A DNA stretch of 9,057 nt from Bacteriovoracaceae bacterium UBA1018 (GTDB lineage Bacteria > Bdellovibrionota > UBA1018), in NCBI GenBank assembly GCA_002291495.1, contig DBAE01000167.1, positions 6,951 to 16,007 of the forward strand, given 5' to 3'. The notes beneath the pieces were generated by a model. It did no database searches and was not told the origin of the DNA. It was given only the letters and a program-made list of their open reading frames with translations. Positions 1-6,047 of the stretch are shown piece by piece. Positions within the stretch are counted from its first letter, which is position 1, and the number at the start of each line of letters is the position of its first letter. The position numbers were made by a program, and so were the translations under genes.

Positions 1-1
1 A

Positions 2-454
2 AAATTATGTAGAAACTCTGGCGCAACCGTTCTTACCGGCAAATCCATCAAACTCTTCTCAAAAAGTAAGATCAAAATTGCACGAGGAGACGAAGATGCG
101 ATTTGGTATTTTGATCCACTGACAAGAAAGTCGAGAACCACTTACATGACCGGTGAAAATGGTCACTATACCCTTCAGGTTAAGATCAAATCAGAGAAAA
201 TCTCTCACGATGGAGACGTTAACCTCGTACCTCGAAATATGACAGTTAACTCCGTAGACGCATCCACAGCTCACAGATCAACTCTCGAAGTAAAAGACGA
301 ACGCGGAATGATTTCTAAAATCATTATCGAAGATAGCGTCCACGGTCATTCAGATGAACTATCCGTTCAGCAATTGAAGGACCTCCTCGCCCCGATGTTT
401 GATTTGAAAGTGGACTTCAAACATAAGCAAGAGTGCCAAGCGAAAGACGTTTAG
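2..454 (+). CDS. C-terminal part of an unrecognised protein (5' end outside window)
   Basis: This reading frame is open from base 2 and stops with TAG at 452-454. The first ATG inside the window is at 146, but 48 further codons upstream are open, so the gene most likely begins to the left and about 150 C-terminal residues are visible. The visible part is hydrophilic, with many charged residues and alternating polar/hydrophobic stretches (for example VKIKSEKI, STLEVKDE and ISKIIIED) that suggest beta-strands. It has no membrane segment and one cysteine near each end. I do not recognise the family and assign no function. It converges on vapC with only 25 bases between the stop codons and no convincing terminator hairpin there. 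That the frame is real is fairly sure because it is open across the whole visible length; the true start and role are unknown. Confidence 0.6.
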   Translation, partial: KLCRNSGATVLTGKSIKLFSKSKIKIARGDEDAIWYFDPLTRKSRTTYMTGENGHYTLQVKIKSEKISHDGDVNLVPRNMTVNSVDASTAHRSTLEVKDERGMISKIIIEDSVHGHSDELSVQQLKDLLAPMFDLKVDFKHKQECQAKDV

Positions 455-479
455 AAAAATAAGAAGCGAATCGCAAAAA

Positions 480-872
480 CTAAGAACTCAGAGAAACTGA
501 CACAAGTGCAGCAAGCTGCTTGAAATCACTTTGATCTTTTGTCAATACTTCAGCGCCCATACGTCGTGCTGTGGAAATGACCAATGCATCGTTGGACTTC
601 CGACTTGCGGGCCATCCTAAATCAGCAAGTGCCTCACCAGCCATGAGATAGTCTTCTTTCGTGTGAACCAGAATTCTTTTGTGCCTGTCAAATGAGTTTA
701 TTAACTCAATCACAGTTTTGTATGACTTCCGATCTTTCGCACCGGATAGGAGTTCCATTGCTACGATCGAAGGCATAAATAGTATTCGATCTCGCGAAAG
801 CTCACGTAATTCTACGTTCTTTCCCCTCAACCAATCGATCCATACATTGGTATCGACAATCAATGGCCTCAT
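480..872 (-). CDS. vapC: VapC-type PIN-domain ribonuclease toxin
   Basis: This is a 130-residue PIN-domain protein, the usual length of VapC toxins, which are metal-dependent RNases commonly cutting tRNA or rRNA. The N-terminus has the PIN motif VDTNVWIDWL with Asp7. Glu40 lies in AMELLSGA, Asp95 in KSNDALVISTARR, and Asp113/Asp116 in LTKDQSDF, so the four acidic metal-binding positions appear intact. The ATG at 872-870 overlaps the TGA of the upstream antitoxin frame by four bases (ATGA), the classic translationally coupled antitoxin-toxin arrangement. Nothing suggests truncation or inactivation. The family call is secure; which RNA it cuts cannot be read from the sequence. It converges on an unrelated gene ending at 454. 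Confidence 0.93.
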   Translation of the reverse strand: MRPLIVDTNVWIDWLRGKNVELRELSRDRILFMPSIVAMELLSGAKDRKSYKTVIELINSFDRHKRILVHTKEDYLMAGEALADLGWPASRKSNDALVISTARRMGAEVLTKDQSDFKQLAALVSVSLSS

Positions 873-1054
873 GTCACTTTAAATTCAGGCAACTTTCCAA
901 AAACTGCATCGATTGTTGCATTGATTTCAGCATTACTAAGAACGATATCCAGTGCTCGATCGACAGCTTCAGTATCAGTCTTCGTGCCTAATACACGACG
1001 GGCTTTTCGAAGTTTTTCCCGATTAATATTCATTGTCGTACGCGTTCGTTTCAT
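869..1054 (-). CDS. vapB: VapB-type antitoxin (short ribbon-helix-helix-like, DUF2191 type)
   Basis: This is a small basic protein of 61 residues from the chosen ATG at 1054-1052, directly upstream of and overlapping vapC. Its N-terminus has the layout of VapB antitoxins: a short strand (RTRTTMNI) followed by a helix (REKLRKARRVLG) and then TKTDTEAVDRALDIVL, as in ribbon-helix-helix DNA-binding antitoxins. The C-terminal tail (about residues 43-61) would wrap and inhibit VapC. The frame can be extended to an ATG at 1108, but those extra residues do not resemble the family and would run through the putative promoter and operator (1088-1123). The start at 1054 is therefore preferred; one at 1033 is also possible. 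No Shine-Dalgarno sequence is evident at any of these starts. VapB with VapC normally represses its own operon. Confidence 0.82.
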   Translation of the reverse strand: MKRTRTTMNINREKLRKARRVLGTKTDTEAVDRALDIVLSNAEINATIDAVFGKLPEFKVT

Positions 1055-1087
1055 TTGGCTACGATCTGGACGGCTTGAGGTACTCAT

Positions 1088-1123
1088 ATGCATATTTTGG
1101 CATATCATGCATACCTAAGTCAA
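1088..1123 (-). promoter_or_regulatory. Putative vapBC promoter with paired ATGCAT operator
   Basis: On the minus strand a TTGACT hexamer (1123-1118) is followed after 18 bases by CAAAAT (1099-1094), a plausible -35/-10 pair matching consensus at 5/6 and 4/6. Two ATGCAT palindromes (1107-1112 and 1088-1093) lie 19 bases apart centre to centre, about two helical turns, and flank the -10; extended by one base they form the inverted repeat TATGCAT-N13-ATGCATA. This geometry suits binding by a VapBC complex for autorepression. The hexamers and palindromes are read directly; the function is inferred from position. Confidence 0.5.
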
Positions 1124-1142
1124 ATCGTGTTCTCCTTCATCC

Positions 1143-1179
1143 AAAAATGCCGCACCTGCGCTACCGCAAGGTACGGCAT
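1143..1179 (-). terminator. Rho-independent terminator of mrp
   Basis: Read on the minus strand, this begins five bases after the mrp stop codon. The arm ATGCCGTACCTTGCG pairs with CGCAGGTGCGGCAT around a four-base loop, with one mismatch and one bulged base, giving a stem of about 14 bp. It is immediately followed by a run of five T (1147-1143). GC-rich stem plus T-run makes this a classic intrinsic terminator. It separates mrp from the vapBC promoter immediately downstream. Confidence 0.85.
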
Positions 1180-1183
1180 ACCT

Positions 1184-2482
1184 CTAGACTTCAAAGCTAG
1201 GTTGACTATCGCGAGCTTGATTGAGTTTTTTACCGAGATCTCTCAATGTCTTGAACGGATAGATTCCGGTATTATGACCGTCTGAAAAAGTAAGCAGTAC
1301 AGCGTAACGTCCAACTGGATCAAACCGAGTGAGACGAATATCGAGCGGTACTTGTTTTGGATCGAGCTTACGATGCCCAGTATTTTCATCCACACAATTA
1401 GCGCATCCGCAGTTTGTGCGAAGTGGGAAGGGCCGATACGATCCTACAAACCCATCTGGCCATTCGATCTGGAGATCTCCATTGTCATCGATCGCAACTC
1501 GCTTAGGCTCTGAAGCGCTGACACTTTGTGGATTTTTCTCGAGTTGATTGGTCAGCTCTTGAGCAACACTCAGAAATGCTTTTGCTGCTATAGAATCGGA
1601 ACTCTTTGCGAGCACCGGCACTCCCTCATCACCACTCATCATGATCTCAGGATCAAGTGGAAGCGATCCTAAGAACGGGACACCGATTTCGCGAGCGAGC
1701 TTTTCGCCTCCGCCTTCTTTAAAGATGGCAGTTTCTTTTCCGCAATGAGTGCAAGTAAAGCCACTCATGTTCTCAATGATGCCTAAGATTGGCACATTGA
1801 CCTGCTGAAACATCTGCAGACCTTTTTTGGCAATTCCAAGCGCTACTTGTTGAGGAGTTGTGACGATGATCGCACCTGACAAGCTTGCTTGCTGAGCAAG
1901 AGTGAGTTGCACATCCCCGGTTCCTGGCGGCAGATCGATCAATAGATAATCCAGAGCGCCCCACTGAACGTTTGAGATAAATTGTTGGATCACTTTCACA
2001 GCCATTGGTGCGCGCCAAACGACAGGACTATCGTTGCCCATGAGGAGTCCCATCGACATAAAACCGATGCCGTGCTTTTGAACTGGAACAAGCTGACCAT
2101 CTGGTGTGCTTGGCTTTTCCCAATTACCCATCATTGCTGTTTGTGTCGGTCCGTAAACGTCAGCATCCATCAGTCCAACATTTTTGCCGTAGTACTTAAG
2201 CGCGATAGCGAGATTGCTCGAGACGGTTGATTTACCAACCCCCCCTTTTCCACTCGCTACAGCAATAACAAACCTAGCTTGGGATAAGCCCGTGAGTGGT
2301 TTGGGGGCCGTAGCCGCCGATGAAGGTGCATGCGCGTGGGAGTGCGCATGCGTATGTCCGTGAGCATGATCGTGATCATGGTGGTCATGCCCGGCGTGAC
2401 TATGCTGCTGATGCGCGCCGTTAGGTTGTGTACCGTTAGATTGGGATCCATTTGAGGTCTTTTTTCGATTCCAGAATGCCAT
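1184..2482 (-). CDS. mrp: Mrp/NBP35-family Fe-S cluster carrier ATPase with His-rich N-terminus and C-terminal DUF971 domain
   Basis: This is a 432-residue P-loop ATPase of the Mrp (ApbC/Ind1/HCF101) family, which binds and transfers [4Fe-4S] clusters to apo-proteins in the cytoplasm. Numbering from the ATG at 2482, a histidine-rich segment (about 24-51) holds 14 His in 28 residues. The deviant Walker A motif GKGGVGKST is at 78-86, MDADVYGPT at 105-113, the DLPPGTGD switch region at 183-190, and the cluster-binding CxxC (CTHC) at 244-247. A DUF971 domain covers about 336-418, with a CxCxxC site at 358-363. The N-terminal DUF59/MIP18 domain common in Mrp proteins is absent, and the His-rich linker stands in its place. 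A GTG at 2503 would add seven residues; the ATG is preferred because the GTG lies against the divergent gene's promoter. No Shine-Dalgarno is visible. Several Fe-S or flavin redox proteins are encoded nearby and could be clients. Confidence 0.92.
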   Translation of the reverse strand: MAFWNRKKTSNGSQSNGTQPNGAHQQHSHAGHDHHDHDHAHGHTHAHSHAHAPSSAATAPKPLTGLSQARFVIAVASGKGGVGKSTVSSNLAIALKYYGKNVGLMDADVYGPTQTAMMGNWEKPSTPDGQLVPVQKHGIGFMSMGLLMGNDSPVVWRAPMAVKVIQQFISNVQWGALDYLLIDLPPGTGDVQLTLAQQASLSGAIIVTTPQQVALGIAKKGLQMFQQVNVPILGIIENMSGFTCTHCGKETAIFKEGGGEKLAREIGVPFLGSLPLDPEIMMSGDEGVPVLAKSSDSIAAKAFLSVAQELTNQLEKNPQSVSASEPKRVAIDDNGDLQIEWPDGFVGSYRPFPLRTNCGCANCVDENTGHRKLDPKQVPLDIRLTRFDPVGRYAVLLTFSDGHNTGIYPFKTLRDLGKKLNQARDSQPSFEV

Positions 2483-2489
2483 TTGGCTA

Positions 2490-2495
2490 TATAAT
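2490..2495 (+). promoter_or_regulatory. Consensus -10 element for the rightward 2513 gene
   Basis: A perfect TATAAT lies 17 bases before the ATG at 2513, in the roughly 30-base gap between divergent starts. It would give a leader of about ten bases. No good -35 is seen at 16-18 bases upstream, where the DNA is already mrp coding sequence. The reverse strand of the same AT-rich patch (GATTAT or TATATA) could supply the mrp -10. Confidence 0.4.
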
Positions 2496-2512
2496 CTAAT
2501 CACGACCTAAAA

Positions 2513-2914
2513 ATGAATGAGGAAATGAGCCGCTTGTCATTACCCGATAGCCCTTTCGTAGAATATCTGAAAAAAGTCTTCAATCCCCTGCATAACGTCG
2601 CAAGGTACTCATTGAAGGCGGAGTTTTACCCATCGACGACTCAGACGCTCTTTTCGCCCGAAGTCATTCAGACCTATCAAGTCCTCCCTCTTGGATTTAA
2701 AAAAGGGTTCTTTAGATTTCGGCGGTGTCAATTTCTTAACATCGGTTTTGTCGATCCCCCTTCACAGAAGGCCTATATACCTGAGCTGGAAAGGCTCGCC
2801 AGACTTCGATTAGGGGCCCATGCCTTTGATCGGCTTAAGATTTTTCGAATCTCTTCCGAAGATTATCTTGGAGTGGTGAAAAAATTTTATGCCAGCAAAG
2901 GGAATCAGTTGTGA
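2513..2914 (+). CDS. Small protein resembling the C-terminal half of an MshEN (GspE/PilB N-terminal) domain
   Basis: This is a 133-residue soluble protein. Residues about 46-125 (LFSPEVIQTYQVLPLGF, then FLNIGFVDP, then a helix-strand-helix) follow the pattern of the second half of the MshEN/T2SSE N-terminal domain: 'LFP...' followed by 'V(I/L)PLG', a strand ending in a D/A-P step, then helices. It aligns almost without gaps to residues 77-152 of the protein encoded at 7357-7896 (shared LF..E, V.PLGFK, F, LN.G, P). The N-terminal RxG repeats that bind cyclic di-GMP in MshEN are missing, so ligand binding is doubtful. Its 3' end overlaps the oxidoreductase gene by 26 bases, implying co-expression and probably joint function. 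The start at 2513 is the first possible one after an in-frame stop; the ATG at 2525 is an alternative. Its role is unknown. Confidence 0.75.
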   Translation: MNEEMSRLSLPDSPFVEYLKKVFNPLHNVARYSLKAEFYPSTTQTLFSPEVIQTYQVLPLGFKKGFFRFRRCQFLNIGFVDPPSQKAYIPELERLARLRLGAHAFDRLKIFRISSEDYLGVVKKFYASKGNQL

Positions 2915-3668
2915 GGTCATCGAAACGGTTTGGTTAACTCAAACCGTTGTCATGATCCGCTTTCAACCTCAAAAGAAATTTACTTACGATGCAGGGCAAT
3001 TTTTGAGCATCTATGTCCCACATCCAGATGGACACTCTCGTCCACTGAGAAGACCTTACTCTTTCAATTGCCCACCTGAAGTGGCCAAGAAAGAAGGCTA
3101 CGAGCTTTGTGTCAAAGTTGTTCAAAACGGTGTTGGCTCCAACTATCTCGCCCAAATGAAGCCAGGTAGCACCTTTATGGCTACTGCTCCCTATGGAGAT
3201 TTTCTGTTTATTCCACGCCCAGGGCGTGTCGCTTGTTTTATCTGTACCGGTACTGGAGTTGCGCCGATTAAAGCGATTCTCGAATCTAAGTTTTTCCAAG
3301 CGAACCGGCCCGAACGTGTCATCATTTTATTTGGTGCTCGAACCGAAGATGAAATCATTTACCCTGGCCTCTTTGAGTCCTTAGGAATTCATACCGTCAA
3401 CTGCATCAGCGATCCTCAGGACTCAAACAAACTCCATTACCGTGGACGTGTAACGGATTATTTGCGAAACGCACCGAAGAACTTTGAGTGGCATGCTACA
3501 GATTATTACATCTGCGGTAATGGCCAAATGATTGATGAAGTCTATCGTATCTTGTTCCATGAACGTGGAGTCGAAGCTGCCGCAATTTCAAAAGAAGCCT
3601 ACTTTGAATCTCATGCAGTTGGATTGGCGCCGATTCGTTCTGCTAAGGAAGAAGAAGAAGCGGCTTAG
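2889..3668 (+). CDS. FAD/NAD(P)H oxidoreductase of the ferredoxin-NADP+ reductase family
   Basis: This is a 259-residue two-domain flavoprotein. The N-terminal FAD-binding barrel carries the flavin motif RPYS at 55-58 and the phosphate-binding GVGSNYL at 81-87. The C-terminal nucleotide domain has the glycine motif GTGVAP at 121-126, the LFGAR strand at 147-151 and CGNGQM at 209-214. A C-terminal KEAYF segment sits where an aromatic residue stacks on the flavin in this family. It has no [2Fe-2S] domain, signal peptide or membrane segment, so it is a cytoplasmic reductase needing a separate acceptor such as a ferredoxin, flavodoxin or membrane partner. The C-terminus is acidic (KEEEEAA). The ATG lies inside the preceding gene, in another frame, suggesting translational coupling; only a weak, distant GGAG precedes it. 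Substrate and partner cannot be read. The family call is secure. Confidence 0.9.
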   Translation: MPAKGISCEVIETVWLTQTVVMIRFQPQKKFTYDAGQFLSIYVPHPDGHSRPLRRPYSFNCPPEVAKKEGYELCVKVVQNGVGSNYLAQMKPGSTFMATAPYGDFLFIPRPGRVACFICTGTGVAPIKAILESKFFQANRPERVIILFGARTEDEIIYPGLFESLGIHTVNCISDPQDSNKLHYRGRVTDYLRNAPKNFEWHATDYYICGNGQMIDEVYRILFHERGVEAAAISKEAYFESHAVGLAPIRSAKEEEEAA

Positions 3669-3701
3669 CTAAAGATACAAGCAATAAAGATAATGTAATT
3701 A

Positions 3702-3731
3702 GATCAAGACGCGCAGTTACGCGCTCTGATC
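3702..3731. terminator. Imperfect hairpin between convergent genes, possible terminator
   Basis: The arms GATCA...CGCG and CGCG...TGATC pair around a CAGTTA loop with a three-position internal mismatch. It covers the tatA stop codon and lies 34 bases after the oxidoreductase stop. Neither side has an adjacent T-run, so it is at best a weak bidirectional terminator. Confidence 0.3.
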
Positions 3732-3899
3732 AGGGCCGTTCACTTTTTTTGGCTCTTCTTCGTCTTTGCCTTCTAGACCTTTTTTGAAGGCAAACATACC
3801 CTTGCCAAGCGCGCTACCCAATTCAGGCAAGCGGCGAGCGCCGAAGAGCAACACAACGACAAGAACAATAAGTAGATGGCCTATGCTTAAACCGAACAT
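3717..3899 (-). CDS. tatA: TatA/E-family twin-arginine translocase subunit
   Basis: This is a 60-residue protein with the complete TatA layout: a short N-terminal transmembrane helix (about 6-19), the hinge FGARRLPELG at 19-28, an amphipathic helix (LGKGMFAFKKGLEG, about 31-44) and an acidic, charged tail. TatA multimers form the export pathway for folded proteins carrying RR signals. Position 8, usually Glu or Gln in TatA/TatE, is His here. It lies 80 bases downstream of the polyferredoxin gene on the same strand; that protein has a twin-arginine motif, so the pairing makes functional sense. tatB and tatC are not in the window. It could be read from the upstream operon or from its own promoter near the dyad at 3952-3976. 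Only AAGG one base from the ATG resembles a ribosome site, and the spacing is poor. Confidence 0.92.
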   Translation of the reverse strand: MFGLSIGHLLIVLVVVLLFGARRLPELGSALGKGMFAFKKGLEGKDEEEPKKVNGPDQSA

Positions 3900-3951
3900 T
3901 CCTTAAGTCTACCGGAGATTTGTTGGAATGGGAAGCAGGACGAGTTTTGAG

Positions 3952-3976
3952 GTCATTTATGACACATTAAGTCATA
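3952..3976. promoter_or_regulatory. Three alternating ATGAC/GTCAT half-sites upstream of tatA
   Basis: On the plus strand the order is GTCAT, two bases, ATGAC, seven bases, GTCAT. The outer dyad is TATGAC-N7-GTCATA (3958-3976). It starts three bases beyond the polyferredoxin stop codon and about 50 bases upstream of tatA. It is too AT-rich and lacks a T-run, so it is unlikely to be a terminator. A regulator-binding site for tatA is the likelier reading. The spacing does not match an FNR or CRP box. Confidence 0.35.
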
Positions 3977-3979
3977 TGA

Positions 3980-5524
3980 TCAGCTTTTAGGCTCGATCCC
4001 AGTCGTTGGAATTGCTCTTCCGTAAGAAGTCGTGATCATAGCAGAAGGGCCATAGACGATTTGATTACAAGCGTACTCGCACGCTCCACAGCCTACACAT
4101 CGATCGTAATTAACGTGGTAGGGCCTTGATGGCGTTTGCCCTTCTGGGGCCGGTTCTTCACTCCCCAGTCCACCTTCTGGTTTCCATCCATCTTTGTACT
4201 CAATCGCGTTGGTAGGACACACTCGAATACACTCACTGCAAAATTTATTTTCTGTGTAGCTCACACATGAAGACGAGTTAAACACTGCAGTTCCCACCTT
4301 AAACTTGTACTTCTCTTCGATGGGGTACTTCATGATGGCGTCGGTCGGACACGCTTGAGAACAAGCGTTGCAGCCTTCTTTGCAGAAACCTTCAGTCGGA
4401 GTCATGACCGGAGTCCAAAGAGCTCGAATTCCAAACTCTAATCCGGCCGGCTTAATGATCCCTGTGGGGCATGCTTTCGTGCACTCGTTACAACGAATAC
4501 AGCTGAGCAAAAAGTCGCGTTCTTCACGGCTCATAGGTGGGCGCATGAGCATTTTGGCTTGTGCTTTACCTTCGCCTGCCGAGAGTCCAAAGGTCGCAGC
4601 AGCGAGAGTGGCTGTTCCCGCAGTGACCATCAACTGGCGACGCTCGAGATTGACTGGCGCATATTCAGGAGCTGCAACAGGAATTGGATTTTTGTAAGTA
4701 AAGAAGTTTGCATCGACTGGACAGTCTTGAGAGCAAGCAAAACATTTAATACACTCAGACTCTGTATATATTTCTGGATTCTGAAAACTGATCGCTCCAG
4801 TGGGGCAGTGGTTAGCACAAATATTACAGTGAACACATCCCTCGGTAACACGTCGAAGAGTGGCATGACGGGACATAACCGCCAGATATGCTCCGAGTGG
4901 ACAAGCAGTACGACACCAGATACGCGAGAGCCGAGTAGTCGCCGACATGATCGCCAAGAATAGGATCAGCGTTGCCGCGTCGATAAAGTTTCCGTAATTG
5001 GCTGGGTTTTTTCCCGTTGCCCAGACGATTTCATCACTATTACGCCAGAACGGGTTAACAATCGTCGCCATGACCCGAGTTACGAGAACGATCGGGTCAA
5101 GCCCCATCAGAGGCCCTACCGCACCCATAATTGAGAAAAGAATAATCGCCAACAAAAGGTAAAACTTAAATCGATACCACGATGGTGAAGGGCCTTCGAA
5201 GCGAACACGTAAGCGCTTCAGCACCCATCCATAAGCATCAAAGATTGCTCCTAGCGGACATACCCATCCGCAAAAAACCCGCCCCAAAAGAAGAGTCACA
5301 CCTAAAGTAACTAGTCCTAGGAGAGCAATTGTTACTCCCATGCGCAATCCACCCGTGATGACGGTCATCACAAGTGGATCGATACGCAAAAGAAGGGATA
5401 CCGGAATATGTTTTGCCAACCAAGAATCCATCGGATGATGGGTCACGTAAATGAGTGCAACCCACAGACAGAAAACTGTCCATTGCACTACTAAGCGAAC
5501 GTGACGGGTTGGCATTCCAAACAT
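3980..5524 (-). CDS. NapH-NapG-like fused membrane polyferredoxin with an internal twin-arginine segment
   Basis: This 514-residue protein joins two Nap/NosR-type modules. The N-terminal half is NapH-like: membrane segments at about 10-27, 61-81, 119-136 and 181-198, two CxxxCP motifs (Cys85/89 and Cys204/208) as in NapH and NosR, then two [4Fe-4S] sets (Cys230-233-236-240 and Cys258-261-264-268). A second module begins with ERRQLMV (Arg295-Arg296) and a hydrophobic stretch (about 299-316) ending in Ala-rich sequence, like a Tat signal anchor. After it come four more cluster sets: Cys342-352, Cys381-392, Cys420/429/432/436 and Cys476-486, matching NapG/MauM. The likely role is passing electrons from quinol or cytoplasm through the membrane to periplasmic acceptors. 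It follows the FMN-binding gene by 16 bases and precedes tatA. No clear Shine-Dalgarno is visible. The exact redox partner is unknown. Confidence 0.88.
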   Translation of the reverse strand: MFGMPTRHVRLVVQWTVFCLWVALIYVTHHPMDSWLAKHIPVSLLLRIDPLVMTVITGGLRMGVTIALLGLVTLGVTLLLGRVFCGWVCPLGAIFDAYGWVLKRLRVRFEGPSPSWYRFKFYLLLAIILFSIMGAVGPLMGLDPIVLVTRVMATIVNPFWRNSDEIVWATGKNPANYGNFIDAATLILFLAIMSATTRLSRIWCRTACPLGAYLAVMSRHATLRRVTEGCVHCNICANHCPTGAISFQNPEIYTESECIKCFACSQDCPVDANFFTYKNPIPVAAPEYAPVNLERRQLMVTAGTATLAAATFGLSAGEGKAQAKMLMRPPMSREERDFLLSCIRCNECTKACPTGIIKPAGLEFGIRALWTPVMTPTEGFCKEGCNACSQACPTDAIMKYPIEEKYKFKVGTAVFNSSSCVSYTENKFCSECIRVCPTNAIEYKDGWKPEGGLGSEEPAPEGQTPSRPYHVNYDRCVGCGACEYACNQIVYGPSAMITTSYGRAIPTTGIEPKS

Positions 5525-5540
5525 AGTTAATTCAGTCCAA

Positions 5541-6047
5541 TTACATCTTTAGAGGAATTTTGCTTGCGGCGGTGATGGAGCGCTTAACTGCCTTGGTAGT
5601 TAGCTCACAAGTTCCAGTTGCTCCGGTAATGTTATTAATTTCGCCAAGCTTAGCTAAATTAGCAGGTCCAATACCAATGTACTGATCCAAGAAGCTAGGT
5701 TGTTTTGCAGGGAATGCGTGATTGCATTTCATCTCGACAACGCGAATATTTTTGAGAGTCTTTTTAACCGCGTTTACGCTCATGACCCACGTATGAGTGC
5801 AATTACCTGTTTGATAGAGTTCTTTTTGGATAAAGGCGTAGTTTTCAGGCTTGCCAGCGGCGTTTTTCGAATAAAAATAGTCTACTTTTTTTCCATCCAC
5901 AGTTGCAGAACCTTGAAATACACTCTTAGTTCCAAGAGCTGACGCGACCGCATTTCCTAATTTTTCAAACTCGACTGCTGAGGCATATTCAACTTGGGCA
6001 AAAATCGCCGAGATGACAACTGCCTTCGAGAAGATATTTAATTTCAT
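5541..6047 (-). CDS. Exported FMN-binding (FMN_bind) domain protein, probable covalent flavoprotein
   Basis: This is a 168-residue protein with a Sec-type signal peptide (Lys2, hydrophobic core about 6-18, likely cleavage after ASA near residue 24). Near the C-terminus, ITGATGT (140-146) matches the motif Dxx(S/T)GAT in which ApbE attaches FMN to the threonine; Thr144 is the candidate. The usual Asp is Asn138. Such domains occur in RnfG, NqrC and the periplasmic part of NosR. Three cysteines (83, 108, 147) lie in the mature chain, one just after the flavin motif. The ATG overlaps the apbE stop by four bases (ATGA) and is preceded by a good AAAGGGAG ribosome site, unlike its neighbours. Between apbE and a NosR/NapH-like polyferredoxin, it looks like the detached flavin domain of a split NosR-type system. 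Confidence 0.82.
   Translation of the reverse strand: MKLNIFSKAVVISAIFAQVEYASAVEFEKLGNAVASALGTKSVFQGSATVDGKKVDYFYSKNAAGKPENYAFIQKELYQTGNCTHTWVMSVNAVKKTLKNIRVVEMKCNHAFPAKQPSFLDQYIGIGPANLAKLGEINNITGATGTCELTTKAVKRSITAASKIPLKM

Noticed and set aside
455..479. Bidirectional terminator between the first gene and vapC
   Set aside because: Only a GCGA/TCGC pairing with a one-base loop is present, which is too small to form a hairpin.
1055..1108. N-terminal extension of the vapB frame starting at the ATG at 1108
   Set aside because: The extra residues do not fit the VapB family pattern, and the stretch contains the putative -10 and operator. An AGG five bases upstream of this ATG is weak support only.
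2257..2451. Alternate minus-strand frame across the His-rich region of mrp
   Set aside because: It is a frame-shifted reading of the repetitive CAT/CAC codons, with no independent start signal or family pattern.
3958..3976. FNR or CRP binding site
   Set aside because: The half-sites (ATGAC/GTCAT) and the 7-base spacer do not match TTGAT-N4-ATCAA or TGTGA-N6-TCACA.
4559..4963. Plus-strand open frame opposite the polyferredoxin gene
   Set aside because: It is the antisense of a cysteine-motif-rich coding region; its predicted protein has no recognisable domain and is a shadow of the real gene.
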